64,000 nucleotides of DNA from Lytechinus pictus (lineage: Eukaryota > Echinodermata > Echinoidea > Temnopleuroida > Toxopneustidae): positions 14,668,001 to 14,732,000 of the forward strand of contig NC_087257.1 in the NCBI RefSeq assembly GCF_037042905.1, read 5' to 3'. Below, piece by piece: positions 1 to 39,036 of this stretch (the first letter of the stretch is position 1; every line of letters begins with the position of its first letter). Below the pieces are notes generated by a model that did no database searches, was not told the origin of the DNA, and saw only the letters and a list, made by a program, of their open reading frames with translations. The position numbers and the translations under genes are program-made.

Positions 1-640
1 AGGTGGACTTGCCCTTCCAGCACATCACTCATTCTCCTTACCGAGTCTATACTTGACGATTTTGATTTTCCATTTTACGAGACTGGGCGCACGTTCTCGT
101 CGGTTAAGTTTGTTGTTGTTGTTTTCTTTGTTTTATGAAAAAATCAATGTGGTCAAGTTACAAAGTTCCCAGCCCCCCCCCCCCCCTTATACGCGGATAG
201 CACCCCCACCTCCAGAAATGATACTTCATAGAAAAGTCGGACATGACTGTGTACACAGAGGTAGTTTGTCTCCACAATCATGACAATTGTTCAATGAAAT
301 CTTGCTAATTCAAACACACAAAGAGAAAGTTTCAAGTCATCCAAGTTGTGAGTTTAACATGTGCTTTATTTCCAAGTATTTCAAAATACGCAACACACGT
401 AATCCATTAATGATACAATAGGGACACATATCTAAAATTAAAGATTTGGCCAATAATACACTTTGAATAGCAAAAGAATATAGCTGATTTCCATTATTTT
501 AACCACATGATGCCAATGATGATAATACCAAAAAATGCATATTTTATTCACTTACTTTGTGACTTAATGACTTACTTTATTTCAACAATATCGTTGAAAA
601 GTATACAATACAATACAGTTCGGACTAGAATCAGCAGCCA
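1..640. other. left flank, no gene recognised
   Basis: AT-rich sequence with a C homopolymer near 173-187. I see no exon that can be tied to a known family. It lies downstream of the SULT-A stop codon, so its 3' UTR could reach this far, but no convincing polyadenylation site was found. Confidence 0.4.
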
Positions 641-650
641 CCCCCTCCCC

Positions 651-2056
651 CAGTGGCGTAGCTAGGATTTTTTTCCTGGGGGGGGGGGGGGGGCGCTGGG
701 GGGTCCTTGCTTTTTCAGGGGGCACCATTTTTTATGTTGTGTGTGTATGTGTCACAAGGGCGGATCCGACTTTCGCCAATAGGGGACGGGGCCCGAAATT
801 ATCTTCACCTATATTTCCCCCGATCAGTCACTTCTTAGTTTTATTCTAGGCTTATAGAACAACATAAACATGAAATAATCTCATAAGCCTTATAAAAAGT
901 GCGAGCGCGAAGCGCGAGCGATTTGTTTTGGTTACTTTCATGTATTTTGTCCTGAAAATGTAATATTCTGTGCAATATGTTATGTGTGATCCTGAACAAG
1001 ATTCGTATGTAACTAGATGGTTACTGCGAAGGCCAACCGCAAGCAGAAATTTTTATTAACTGTTCTAGCATTATCGAAAAGGGACCTGTTAAGGACTGCT
1101 TACAGTTACCCACGAAGACGGTATATATTTCAATAATGCGAGCGCGAAGCGCGAGCAATTTTTTTTTGACATTCCGACCTAAAAAATTGTCATTCTAAGC
1201 ACTTTTTGTATTAATAAAGGGGATAGGTATGTAACTAAACAATTGATGCGAGCGCGAAGCGCGAGAGGAAGAAAATTGAGATTTTAGACCTAAAAGCGGG
1301 ACACTCTATTCATATTTTGTAAATCATAAATAGGATATAGTTAATTGGGTATCATTGATAATGCGATCGTGAAGCGTGAGCAGACAATTATTGATATTCT
1401 GATGTGAAACTGGATAATTTAAGTACATTTAATATAAAGAACATGCAGGTTATCGCGCATGTTTTAGATTTAGACCTAGAATCTGGGCAGTCTGAATACA
1501 TTTGTTTAATGGAACATTATGAAATATAGGTAGACAATAGGAACTTGGCAAATCAAAAAATTTGACCACGTACGCAGCGTGAGCTTAAAAATGCTGATAT
1601 GTAGACTATAAAAGGGACATTTTACAGCTAGAACACTTAAATTTGTTAATGAAAAAAAATGATGAGAGCTCGATGTCCGAGCTAAAATATATTTTGTATA
1701 TTGACTTCAAAACTTGCTCCATATCAGCCTATTGAGCAAGATATGAATTTCATCGAACAGGCAATTCTGGCTCGAAGCGCAAGCAAAAGTTTTATATAGT
1801 AACATGAAAGATTTGTTTTTTTTTTTGCAAGTCTTCCCTTCACATTATTTCATTCACTCGTCTTCCTCCTCTTATTTTCCTCTTCTTTTTTTTCTTCTGT
1901 CTTTCTTCTTCTTTACTTTTTTTTCTTCTTTCTCCTTTTTTTTTTGCTCTGCCAATTTTTTTCAGGGGGGCACCTGGGGGGGGGGGGCACACCAAATCTC
2001 AGGGGGGGGGGCACGTGCCCCCCAGCCCCCCCCCCCCCCCCGTAGCTACGCCACTG
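651..2056. mobile_element. hAT-like non-autonomous DNA transposon, 1.4 kb
   Basis: Inverted termini CAGTGGCGTAGCTAGG at the left and its near complement CGTAGCTACGCCACTG at the right enclose G-runs, C-runs and AT-rich DNA. The interior repeats the motif GCGAGCGCGAAGCGCGAGC (901-919, 1138-1156, 1248-1265, decayed near 1364) every 100-240 bp. A second terminus-like GGGCGGATCCG occurs near 759, suggesting nesting. The related copy at 48652-48984 has an exact 8-bp target duplication, which supports hAT. The flanks here (CCCTCCCC and GCTCCCCC) are only approximately duplicated. No transposase is visible. Confidence 0.75.
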
Positions 2057-2237
2057 GCTCCCCCCCCCCGGAAAAAAATCATATTACTGTAAGATTCACC
2101 GAAAACAATATAACTGAACTTGAAATCACCCAATTTGAATATTGTGATGTTTACAAGCATAAGTGTGTTCTTAGTGCATATAAATATATAAACAATTATC
2201 TAGAAAGTCAATATATAAATATTCGTGGTGATGATTA

Positions 2238-12069
<9,832 letters not shown>

Positions 12070-12176
12070 ATCTCTGATTAAGCAGCATCCAGCTTGATTT
12101 TAATCTTGAAGCACTCAGTTAACATATGCACATCGGTTGATATTATTACTTACCGGTTGATCATGTGACTGATCAC

Positions 12177-12199
12177 CCCTCTCTCTCTCTCTCTCTCTG
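12177..12199. repeat. CT dinucleotide microsatellite
   Basis: A pure CT run of about ten units upstream of SULT-A on the minus strand, about 110 bp from its start codon. It would be a GA tract on the sense strand of the gene. Confidence 0.9.
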
Positions 12200-12539
12200 C
12201 AATTAATATTTTTCATCTACAATTTATTGTTGTGATTAGATTTTATTCTGAATTCTATCTTGATGATGCCATCAATTTTCTTAGGCAATCTGAATACATG
12301 TTTGTCTTTTAAAATCAAAACTCAAGGTAGCAAAAGTTATTCGCAGTGGAACAGTTTTTTTACGTCTAAAACTCAAGATAATGATTCGCTTTGCAATACA
12401 TCATTCCATATATGAAACGAAATAACCGTATAAAGGAAACAGGGGCGTCGATTGCATAAACTCTCTCTTTCTCTCTCTCTCATCCCCCGCACACACACAT
12501 AGTATATATATTTATATATATATATATAAAACATTGAAC

Positions 12540-13380
12540 ATTCTGAGCAATGTGTGTGGTCCTGAAGAAGATGCGTTTGGAACTAAAATATTACTGCAAG
12601 CGCGAAGCGCGAGCATGATTTTTTGTTTGAAAAGGGACATGTAAAGAACTGTTTGCAGTTACCCATTCAGCGAGCGCAAAGCGTGAGCTGAAAATTTTTG
12701 TCAAAAACTTAGAAATTCTAGGCACTTTTTGTAATCATGAACAAGGTTGAATTAAAAAAAATTGACGTTTAGACCTTAAAATGGGACACTCTGTTAATGT
12801 TTCGGAAATCATGAAAATGATTGGTTATTGGAGATCTTCCAAATTTAATAATGCGATCTGGATTCTGGGCGTTCTAAATACATTTCCTTTTATTATTAAA
12901 ATCAATAATGCGAGCGCGAAGCGCGAGCTTAAAAAACGATATTCCGATCTGAAGAAGGGTCAATTAATGCACTATTTCAAGCACTGTGTATGGAAATTGT
13001 GAAGTGGATATGGAGCGCAATGAATGGTTCGAGCGCGAGCTGATATATTTTGAGCTAGAACCAGGATATTTTAAGGACATCATGTTATAATATGAAAATG
13101 ATGACTATCTTCCTATTTCTCTCCCTAAGCTTGTCGATATTCCATTCTAGAAAAGGGACAATTTGATTATTAGGAATTCAGATATATGTTATTGTCTTAT
13201 TTATGTAATAAGCCTGATGATAGCGCGAAATGTGTTGATATTAAGGTCTGAAAACTGGACATATTAAGCACTTTCGAAATTATGAATAGGATGCATGGGT
13301 TAATATATTTTTAACAATAATGATGCAAGCGCAAATCTCGAGCCGAATTTTTTTTATCAACTGTCACGGAAAGTGGGGTT
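12540..13380. mobile_element. decayed remnant of the GCGCGAAGCGC-containing transposon family
   Basis: Motif copies at 12597-12614, near 12670 (decayed), 12910-12928 and near 13322 (decayed) are embedded in the same AT-rich phrases found inside 651-2056, such as CATTCTGAGCAATGTGTG and GGGACACTCT. I see no intact termini. It lies upstream of SULT-A. Confidence 0.65.
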
Positions 13381-13439
13381 TTAAGTAGTTTATTAGAATT
13401 AATATATGAAAAAAAAAAATCGGTTTTCCATTTTCTTGT

Positions 13440-14240
13440 TTATTCATTGGCAGAAAATAATGCCTATATGATGAGATTCCTGCGTAAGTATAGGGCCTAC
13501 CTTATCAAAAGTTGCAATGATAGAGGGAATCATTTCCCAATATTTAAATATGCTAAGTTTTGTGTTTTATTTGCAGATGACACGTGTGTCTCTATGTCTG
13601 GTAGTAATATTAATTTTCTGTTTAGAGATATGAATTTACAGCTTAATAAGATCAATGAGTGGATGTCGGTCAATAATTTGACTGCGAATACATCAAAAAC
13701 CAATTATGTGTTGTTTAGTACATGCAAGCATAAAGATAAACAACTTGAAATTATACTCTTGGCCCTAATAACTTTGAAATTACTCAACTTCACAGTATAA
13801 ACTTTTTAGGAATTTATTTGGATGACAACCTATCTTGGGACTTTACAGGCCTGTAATAAGATTGCAAAAAAGATCGGGGTAATGGCCAAACTTACATTTT
13901 TGCCTATTTCGGTTCTTAAAATGTTAGATCATGCTTTTATCACATCTACCATTAACTATGGATTGATTGCACGGGGATTCACAACTAAAAGAAATATACA
14001 GGAAATTCTTATTTAACAAAACCGATCAATCCGTCTAACAACTCTTTGCCGTTACCTCTCTGAAAGTGCACCTCTTTTCCAACGAAATAAATATTTTACC
14101 GATTCAGAATTATGATTACAGACCTGTTTATTCATGTACCAATGTCACAACCATATGTTACCCAAGTCTCTTCAAGATTATTTTAAAATGAATAAGTTGT
14201 ACCACTCATATCAAACATATGATACTTCGATTTCTTGGGT
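13440..14240 (+). pseudogene. dead LINE reverse transcriptase, 3' portion (Jockey/CR1 type)
   Basis: A reading segment at 13447-13797 contains the reverse transcriptase active-site motif FADDT (around 13568-13583) followed by the thumb-side pattern LNKINEWMSVNNLTANTSKT, typical of CR1/Jockey-clade elements. After a frameshift, 13822-14016 continues with IGVMAKLTFLPISVLKMLDH and a TSTINYGLIARG segment. A third segment after 14017 carries RLTTLCRYLSESAPL before stops. At least two frame breaks make it non-functional. It lies between SULT-A and SULT-B. Confidence 0.85.
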
Positions 14241-14509
14241 CTTAAATCACTGAATGGTATAATTATAAAAAGTAAGATTGTTCACTTTCACAATATGTCA
14301 ATATGTAAAATTTATAATTTAACATTGATTTATCGAGAGCATAAGAATGAAATACATATAAAATATTTTACGTGTCGTTGTTTTTTTATATTTCAATGTG
14401 AACAAATAGAGATCTTCTTGTTTTGTTTCAGGTTTGATATTAGATGTATTTCCAAGTATACAACCAACACTACATCCAGCAAAAGCATGAAAATGATAAT
14501 ATATCTTAA

Positions 14510-15099
14510 AGGTCTAGTCCACCCCAGAAAATGTTGTTTTGAATCGATAGAGAAAAATAAAACAAGAATTAAACGCAAAAAAAATCAACAAAATCGGATG
14601 TAAAATAAGAAAGTTGTGACATTTTCAAGTTTCGATAATTATATGCACAACTCAGTGATATGCAAAATAATGAAGATTCGATGATGTCCCTCACAGTTTC
14701 TTTTGTTTTTTATTGTGTGAACTTTACAATATTTCATTTTTTTTTAAGATTTGACAATAAGGACCAACTTGACTTAACCATAAAATGTTAAAATTATGGT
14801 GATTTCACATGACCAGGGAGGAATAAAAAAAAATCACATGACAATGAGAATTTTTTTAAAGAATTTTTCACATTTCATATTATAAAATACAAAAGAAAAA
14901 TTGAGTGGGGACGTCATCAGTCTGCTCATTTTGTATACCGACCAGGATGTGCATATAACTGTTTTGTGAAATTAAGCGAAACTTTAAAATGTCATAACTT
15001 TCTTATTTTAATTCCAATTTTGATGACATTTTCAGTGTTACACTAATAGGATTTTTTTCTCTTTATTCAAATTAACTTTTGTTGGGGTGGACTTATCCT
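14510..15099. mobile_element. foldback MITE of the TTAA group
   Basis: 590 bp, with ends AGGTCTAGTCCACCCC and GGGGTGGACTTATCCT, preceded by TTAA at 14506-14509 and followed by TTGA (decayed TTAA) at 15100. The long imperfect arms and internal phrases match the copies at 33120, 48362 and 60135. Confidence 0.85.
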
Positions 15100-15289
15100 T
15101 TGATTATAGCCCAGCCCGTTCGCGATATTTCGAGGACACAACTTTGAATAGAGAGAACAATAAACCCAAATTATACACAAGGATGTTAACTTAATGAACA
15201 TAATCATGATAATAAGTATACAAGAAATGGAAATAAGAATTGTAAACAAATCACACGAAAAGTTGATATTTCTACCTGTTGTCTTTTAA

Positions 15290-15888
15290 AGGGGAATCCA
15301 GCCTTGGCCATAAAATGTTGTGTTGGGAAGGACAAAAATAAATTAAACAGAATGGTGAAAGTTTGAAAGAAATCGGACAAGCAATAAGAAAGTTATAGCT
15401 GCTTTAAAATTGAGATCACTAATACTATGTAGATTTCAAATTGGCAACTGGGTAAGTAAATTATGACAAGGGGCAAGGACAACTTTCCCATAGGCCATGT
15501 ACTTTATTATCAGGGATTTGTGGTTTTCTCCTATAAGTACCCATTCCCCTGGGGCAGTAATCTAAATATAACACAGGTAGTATATTGTTTTATGTCCTCA
15601 TGAAAGAAAAATATAATTTGAAATAAAACTTTTGGGAAAAATGACATTTTAGCCACAATATGTATTGGAGTACATGGAAGAGTTATAGTCCTTGCCTTAC
15701 ATCACTATGACATCCTATATGCGGCCAATTTGAAGTCTCCATGGGTATAGTGATTACCAATATTTACAACTTTTAAAAATTCATAACTTTCTTGTTGTTT
15801 GTCCAATATTGTTCAAACTTTCACCTATCAACTTGTCTGATTTTTCTTTTCCTTATAAAACAATTTTTTATTAGGGTTGGATTCCCCT
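15290..15888. mobile_element. foldback MITE of the TTAA group, AGGGGAATCC subfamily
   Basis: 599 bp, with ends AGGGGAATCCAGCC and GGTTGGATTCCCCT and TTAA on both sides (15286-15289, 15889-15892). Internal phrases such as GAAATCGGACAAGCAATAAG recur in older copies in intron 5 of SULT-C and SULT-D. Confidence 0.87.
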
Positions 15889-15892
15889 TTAA

Positions 15893-16932
15893 TTCATTCT
15901 CATTTTCTTTTCATTACCCAAGCATGAACTTGTAACACAGCCCATTGAATAATCTCCGTTGGGCGGTGCATATAAAAGCATGCAAGTGCAAATAACATAT
16001 GTAGGCCTATATCATGCACAACATGAATAATAAAATGATAAATGATGTTCATATCTTCAAACTTCAAATACATGTTGGAAAAAATGCACAATTACCCACC
16101 ATAAGCTAAAAACAAGTTACAAAAATGCACCTTTCGTTCCTGTTTGCACCGGAAAGGCTGTAAGATGTTATTTTGTCAACTATGCTTATTTTAGGATGCA
16201 TGATATTTTGCAATAAAAAAGAGCAGATCTACTATACATCTTATCTAGAAACTACTATATACTCTGCACCTTAAACATTTACTGAATTGGTGCAGCAATA
16301 AAAGTGCCAAAAACTTTTAGGGTGCAACGTACCGCACATACAGTGTCAAGCTAAAAATAGCATATTAGTTCAGCATACTTGCTATCAAAGAATTTAATTT
16401 ATACACCAAAATAATGCAGGAATTGGTAGTGCAATGTCTTCATGAAATCATGAAGATACTGCTTGCCTTCTGTGCGTGATTGCCATTACCAATCAAAGTA
16501 TCGGAAGAGATTCCAAGATCATTCGCATCTGTCGACCGAAAGGGTACACACACATTAAGAATATTTTCTTATAAGAAATATTTGAATCGTCATCAGTGAT
16601 GGTTGTAATCATCTAGAATTTCCATTTGGGCGATTTTAATATTGATGATGAAGATTGGTATGGTGTTGAAAAAATTAGCACAGCCAAAACTACACCATTC
16701 TTAAAATCAAGTTGATGCTCAGTGTCCAGAGCTATCTATGGTTCAAAATGTGTAATATTTATAAACCCGACTTCGGTGTTGGGGTTTGAATCAGCACCCC
16801 AGTTCACGTTTTGAAATTGAACGAAAACATAAACGCCGAATTTTATTTCATCCGATGTTGCGTTTAAATTTGCGATGTTTAACCTTGTGTAACCTAATGT
16901 AATCATTATGAAATGCAAGATATTGACGATGG
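15893..16932. other. intergenic stretch, no gene recognised
   Basis: AT-rich DNA between the MITE and the 3' end of SULT-B. I see no exon, RNA gene or clear repeat border. It should contain the SULT-B 3' UTR next to 16933. Confidence 0.4.
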
Positions 16933-25509
<8,577 letters not shown>

Positions 25510-26339
25510 ATCTCTGAATAAGCAGCATACAGTGTGCACTCTGGTAGCAGTCCGCACTGAATGCCACTGATTCAAATGCAGCTATAAGGTTTGGGATCTT
25601 TCGAGCCTTCTTAGACTTTATCCAATCACAAAATGACAGAACACGAATGGAAATGTGATCCATATCCGTTTGATAATATTATAAATATTCACCAAAGTGA
25701 CTATCTCATTTTCATTTTCTCCGAGTGCCAGCATCTTTGATAAACCCATGGACCCTATACGATTTCCCAGATAGGACTCGATTGGATTATGAATTTTACA
25801 TATCATTATAATGAGAAAATTCTTTTTCCATGAAATATGGATCTGGCTCTATTTGATCTTTCCAAGTCGAGGGGAGATCGCCTAAACCATCACCGACATG
25901 AAAAAGAAAGAAATATTCACAATTTTTCTTAGCGTCTGGAAGCTAACATGATTCTTTGTTTAAACTTCCATATTTGATAAATTTGACCATAATAAAGAAA
26001 ATGATGAACGATTAACAAGCATCATTGCATACAAACAACTATAAAGACTACTGTGGGGACTGTAAAAAAAAAGGGGAAAAATATTTCTTCCTTCAGGGAC
26101 CGATAACTAGGAGGACATGGAAACGCTTTCATGGCTTTTGACCAAAGCTTGCACGCGAAATCTTCTGGTTTTGTCAAATCTCTAGGTTTGAGATTGGAAC
26201 TATATCTTCCCAGAAGTTAGTTCTAGTCCTTATTTAACGTACCTAAGATAGAAAATGCACTCGTTATTCATGCATGCGAATATGCGATCTTTATACACAC
26301 AGGAACATGAAAATTTATAATCTTTAATTTCATCTAGAT

Positions 26340-26640
26340 CACGGGCGCACAGATCTGTTTGGGGGGCCATGCACCCCATACAATTTTCATGACAAAAAAA
26401 GAGAGAGAGAGAGAGAAATAAAGGCAGGAAAGGAAGGGAAAAGTTTTGAAATTTGAATTGATTTAATGAATCATTATGTCAGTCTAACAGAAAATTAGAG
26501 TTTGGTATGAAAAGAGTCATTTTCATGCTTGCTTTGCTCGCTCTCAGATCATTAAAAAGTGTTTGCGTTCCCATACGCCATTTTGACCCCCTCAATTTTT
26601 TTTTTTTGGGGGGGGGCTCGTTACGCTACTGATATTCTAG
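26340..26640. mobile_element. dispersed repeat with G-tract and GCTTTGCTCGCTC motif
   Basis: This begins near CACGGGCGCACAGATCTG and ends GGGGGGGCTCGTTACGCTAC. The phrases TTGCTTTGCTCGCTCTCAG and CATACGCCATTTTGACCCCC recur at 42215-42320 in unit 2 and, shortened, near 3900, 31450 and 47370. Borders are approximate and no protein is encoded. Confidence 0.55.
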
Positions 26641-27130
26641 GTTGGGTTGGCATCCCCCCCCCCCCGCTTTCTTTTGTCTGATAGACTATAGGCCTATCAT
26701 TATTGTCATCATTGCTTTTATACGATGCTTTTTCATGTATTGAATGGACTTTGACTCATGTTTATCAACGTTTGTTTGTGCTAGGTTTTGTGAGTGCTCT
26801 TATCAATTGCCACTTTGGCCAGCGCACGTAGTTTAGTTTGCTTAACTTCCACTTTAAAAATCAGAGGGTGAGAAGATGTTTAAGACATGGGGGTCTGTCT
26901 CATAAAAAGGCGTTTGTAAGTTACGAATGACTTTACGAAGGGATTGATCAGGTTTTCTGAAGCTAAAACAGTTTTTCTTTAACTTCAATCCCCGTCAGCT
27001 AAAGCTGAATTTTAAAGATTGAAATTTTGATATAAAGTTGATTGGGCTTATTTGCCAAATGAAATCGGGCTAGGCCTATATAGTAAGTTCGGTCCCACTT
27101 TGTTGATACACATTTTTAGTCATTCCTGTC

Positions 27131-27290
27131 ATTTAAAGGGCCCCTCTGTAAAACAGCGTTGATAATTATGTTATCAACGCTGAGTAGGGCAATCCCTCCG
27201 TCTTTTTAATGATCATTTCTTTGTAATTGTAAATATAATATCGTTGTTATTTTTCTTAATTGACGGAAAATAAATACAATACAATACAAT
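27131..27290 (+). mobile_element. LINE 3' end with ATACA tail, unit 1 only
   Basis: AACAGCGTTGATAATTATGT, then AGTAGGGCAATCCCTCCG, and a tail of ACAAT repeats (27270-27290). It interrupts sequence that in unit 2 is interrupted by a different element (43050-43245). Confidence 0.6.
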
Positions 27291-27394
27291 GAGCATGTTT
27301 AGCACAAACATACATGGGTCGTTCGTAAGATAATCCGTAACAACTTAAATTCCGTGTGCACATTTGTTAGGCCATTTCAGCTATGTTTTCGGTG

Positions 27395-27402
27395 TGACGT
27401 CA
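27395..27402 (+). promoter_or_regulatory. candidate CRE/ATF site upstream of SULT-C
   Basis: The perfect palindrome TGACGTCA lies 296 bp before the SULT-C start codon and is retained at the matching place before SULT-D (43339-43346). It is the consensus of CREB/ATF factors. Function is inferred from motif and proximity only. Confidence 0.35.
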
Positions 27403-27697
27403 TTCATGGGGTGCAACCACTGAACTGGAAATCGTTTTTCCAGTTCAGTGGGTGCAACCATGAGAGGTGGAAACCTTAGGTCTATTTCTTTAAGGCCACT
27501 CGATCGTTGTCGACGGGATCCATAGTCTAAATGTGTGAACGTGCATGGGCATCACATTCTTTGATCTCAAACCAGTAATACAGAAGGTAGTATTAGGCAT
27601 AATATCGGAAAGTCACTGTTTTTGTCATATATTGCCCAACTTAGCAGGAGTAATTGGGGGTTTCGACAACTGGCGAGAGAAGTGTTGCCTTCCAAAA

Positions 27698-35465
<7,768 letters not shown>

Positions 35466-36035
35466 CCATAATCAGAATAATTCAGAATTAATTTCTTTTG
35501 TTATTATTCATTGGAAATTCCCCTGTAGGCTTAATTGTCGGTATATTTTTTCTGATTTCAAATATAAGAATATTGTTTGGAAGAGTCTTCTATATCAAAG
35601 TTTTTACAAAGCCTATCATTTTCTTTTATTTCTCAATCTAAACTTACTCATATTGGCCTAAATTGTTAAGGCCTTGAGTCCCACTTTCGTGTTTGTGTTT
35701 AAAACCCGTTATGTTACTTTTTTATTGTGATGGGTCAATTTCATGGTAGTCATCATTTTGTTTTGATAAAAATCGCCATCAGGGATATCTAAAAGAAACT
35801 CATAGAATTTTCTTATTATTTTGCTAAATTTATATCGTATTATTACCCTTGTATAAAATTTCGATAGAGGGTTCATCTTAAAAGCTTTGCTTTTCAGTAT
35901 AGGCCCATCCACTTTTTTCTTTAATTGGTACTTTCAAAACTGAATATATTATACAGTTTTTTTTTTTTCATTGGAAATGATTTGTTACGATTTGATGATT
36001 TGTTACTTTGAGGATGTGTGGAATATGAATATATG

Positions 36036-36053
36036 AATAAACAAATAAATAAA
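36036..36053 (+). terminator. candidate polyadenylation signals of SULT-C
   Basis: Three overlapping or adjacent AATAAA hexamers lie about 570 bp past the stop codon and are conserved in unit 2 (52477-52494). They could instead be the tail of an old retroelement, so the call is tentative. Confidence 0.4.
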
Positions 36054-37096
36054 AATCAAAGGGAATAGGAAATCGAAAAACAAAGCTTCAGCCCCATGAT
36101 TTAGCAGTTATGTAAACCGAATTTCTATACTGAATTTATATGTATTTTATGCTATGATTTTACCGTTAAATCACATTTGAATATCCTTGTTCGTATATTT
36201 ATGATGGCTGCGGGACTTAAAAAAAGTATACAAGAAGGAGGAAGCAAAATAATTTATATAGGGGTTAAAAACTTATGTATAGCTGATTGAAAAACAATCT
36301 AAATGGCTTATCCTATCTAAGTTAAATCTTGATGCAGGATGTACAACAGACCTTTTAACCATGCTTAACCCTAACTAGCCGGGGTATAGGGGCTTCCAAT
36401 CCCCCCCCCCCCCCCCACCTCTCGATGTTGCTTTGCACGATAAGTCTTTTGTGAATCACACATGTATGGCTATTCAATTTCTTTTAAAAACGATAAAAAA
36501 GAGAGAAGCACAGAGGAAATTTTATTTGCTATCTTTATTTTTTTTTACAAGAAAGCCCAAAGACCTTCTGGACTAAAAAAAATAGCATGCATGCTCTTGA
36601 TTTATGGCAGAAAAGGTGGTTTCATAAATGAATATATTTCAATGCCTTAATTAGTGACAGATTGTTAAAACCTGAGAAATGAGTTTGTATTTTTTTTATA
36701 TAGAATTTGCAAGTACCATACGTATACTGAAATAATTTGATCATCATTAAGCTATGTATATGTACCTCAATATGAATATAATGTAGTACTATAATCATTG
36801 AAAATGTATTTATATATATCTTTCAGTTTCGAAACGGGATTATAGTAGTGATGTAATTTTAAAAATATATATTTTAAAACCAGCTTTGCCACAATAGTTA
36901 TGCTGAAATGAGCGATTGTGTATCGCATAATAAAAAAATTCCATTTATTTTCATGTCAATTCTGAAAAGGATAAAATATAGGTTGCTTTATTATTTACGA
37001 TTTTTGTTCTTGAAAGACGATCATAATTGAAAAGTAGTCTGCAAGTACAGACTCACGACACTTTTGAAAAATTTACCATGTCTACATTGAAGGGCT

Positions 37097-37552
37097 CACA
37101 GGCCTAATTCATTTCCCATAGACTCGTGTGTTAAAGTGGCACTTAAAAAGAATTCATAAAAAATAAGGAGGAAATTAGAGGGTTGAATGTTTACTACCAG
37201 TGGATAGGATAAATGTCTGACATTCCATATCTGACCAAAAAAGGGTACCTCGACCGGCTCATTTTAAAAATAAATCAGCATTTACGAAGACTACACCTGA
37301 CGGGACCAAATTCATCACTTCAGAGAGTAAAATGACCCTAATTCTTCCGCCAGTAAAAATATAGTTCAATAGTGGTGAAATATCTTTCCAATTTGGAAAA
37401 AGTAAGTTCAGTAGGTACCCTCCCTAGAATCAGTGTTAGGTTGTCAGTCATATTCATTCATTTTTGTCAATCAGCGATATCAAATTTAAAACTTGAGCAA
37501 TGGGTTGGCTCGAATGAATATCTTTTGCCTGCCAGTTGTAATTAGGCCCGTG
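37097..37552 (+). mobile_element. CACAGGCCTAATT MITE, copy 1
   Basis: About 456 bp with short inverted ends CACAGGCCTAATT and AATTAGGCCCGTG. Phrases such as CATAGACTCGTGTGTTAAAG and AAAATGAGCCGG-type sequence recur at 45435-45889 (same strand) and 54534-54906 (opposite strand). No coding capacity. Confidence 0.8.
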
Positions 37553-37557
37553 CGACC

Positions 37558-38095
37558 TGAAGAATACCGAAGGTTCATATTTTCGAAGGTTCGTAATTCC
37601 GAAGGTTCGGTAGTCCGAAAACGAAATGAGGTTCGTAATTCCGAAGGTTCGTTAGTCCGAAAATGAAGTGAGGTTCGTAATTCCAAAGGTTCGTTAATCC
37701 GAAAACGAAATGAGGTTCGTAATTCCGAAGGTTCGTTAGTCCGAAAACGAAATGATTAACGAACCTTATTTCGTTTTGACACGAACCTTCGGATCAACGA
37801 ACCTTATTTCGTTTTCGGATTAACGAACCTTCGGAACAACGAACCTTATTTCGTTTTCGGATTAACGAACCTTCGGAACAACGAACCTTATTTCGTTTTC
37901 GGATTATCGAACCTTCGGAACTTCGCACTTTATTTCGTTTTCGGATTATCGAACCTTCGGAATAACGCCACACATGTTCGGATTGACAAACCCTTTTACA
38001 TTTTCGGATTAACAAACATCTAGGTATAGGCAATTTACGTGTTTCGGAATTACGAACCTTCGGAATAAAGAACCTTCGGAATTACGAAGTGTAAC
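37558..38095. repeat. large foldback made of GAAGGTTCGTWAKTCCGAAA repeats
   Basis: The left arm (about 37562-37755) holds four tandem copies of a unit of about 42-60 bp with GAAGGTTCG and CGAAAACGAAATGAGGTTCG. The right arm (about 37756-38090) holds the same phrases inverted (CGAACCTTATTTCGTTTTCG, CGAACCTTCGG). The whole block can fold on itself. It is present only in unit 1, beside the MITE at 37097. Confidence 0.88.
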
Positions 38096-38128
38096 CAAGA
38101 ATACTATAGGAGACGCCAAATTCTCTGA

Positions 38129-38521
38129 CCCGTATTTTGAAGTCAGGTTTAACTTAGACCATGGTCTTAGTCTGTGCTAAAATTATGGGGAGCCAAAAAT
38201 TCCAAAATTCTGTATATTTCTTATGTTTTCTATTTCATTTCATTTTAATAATAATAATAATAATGAGACTTGTAAAGCGCCAAATCGACTCCGTAGAGTG
38301 CTCAAGGCGCATAAAGAGCTAAGAGTTAAATAGCAAATTTCGCTTTCATAATGATGAAAAATACTTCAAAATACTTCAGTTATCATTTCCAGACAATTTG
38401 GGTGTCATACGAGTTAATAAATCGGATGTGTACTGTTAGGGATTAGTGCCCAATTGGCTCTCCATAGTTAAACCACAACTTCAAACCATGGTTTAATTTA
38501 AACCCAGGTTCAGAATACGGG
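38129..38521. mobile_element. CCCGTATT MITE with nested SINE tail
   Basis: Ends CCCGTATTTTGAAGTCAGG and CCCAGGTTCAGAATACGGG pair, and the subterminal GACCATGG and CCATGGTTTA phrases pair as well. An AATAATAATAATAATAATGA run with AAAGCGCC phrases at 38244-38335 looks like a nested SINE fragment. It is absent from unit 2 near 53540. Confidence 0.75.
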
Positions 38522-39036
38522 CCTCTGTCTGATACATAGTGAATCTAGTCTCACTACTTCAGACTCTGTGTACTATGCGAATTGCGAAAGGTGTGACAAA
38601 TGGAGAAATGTAACAAAAAGGGCCGACATTTTTTTGCTTGTCAAATTTCTCGGGACCAAAATGACCTTCATTTTTTGGGGGGAGTGATCCTTTTTCTTCC
38701 TTGTCAAATTTACATCAGCATCCCCGTAAAAAAATCGCTCAGTTTGGAGCTTATGATGTTTACGTGACTGTATCATTATTAAACATATGAAATAACTTCC
38801 TTTGACTCTCAAAGGGATGGGGGACACTTGTGTGTAAGCGGACTCTCAAAGGGGGGGGGGGGGGCATGGGCCGGATGTGCCCCCCCCGAACCGCAACTGT
38901 TCAACACAATTGCCCGAAGTTCAAGATCAAAGCATACTTGCACTTTGCCATGTTCTCTCCGACGAGAAATATACAATACCGTAATGTTTACATGCTATAT
39001 ACTGCGTATTAAGGCAACAATTATCAAAATGTTTAC

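Noticed and set aside
1-60. Possible C-terminal exon reading VDLPFQHITHSPYRVYT then stop
   Set aside because: Too short and without a recognisable family or visible acceptor inside the window.
13447-14016. Functional reverse transcriptase gene
   Set aside because: Frameshifts and stops separate the RT segments, and the N-terminal and endonuclease parts are missing.
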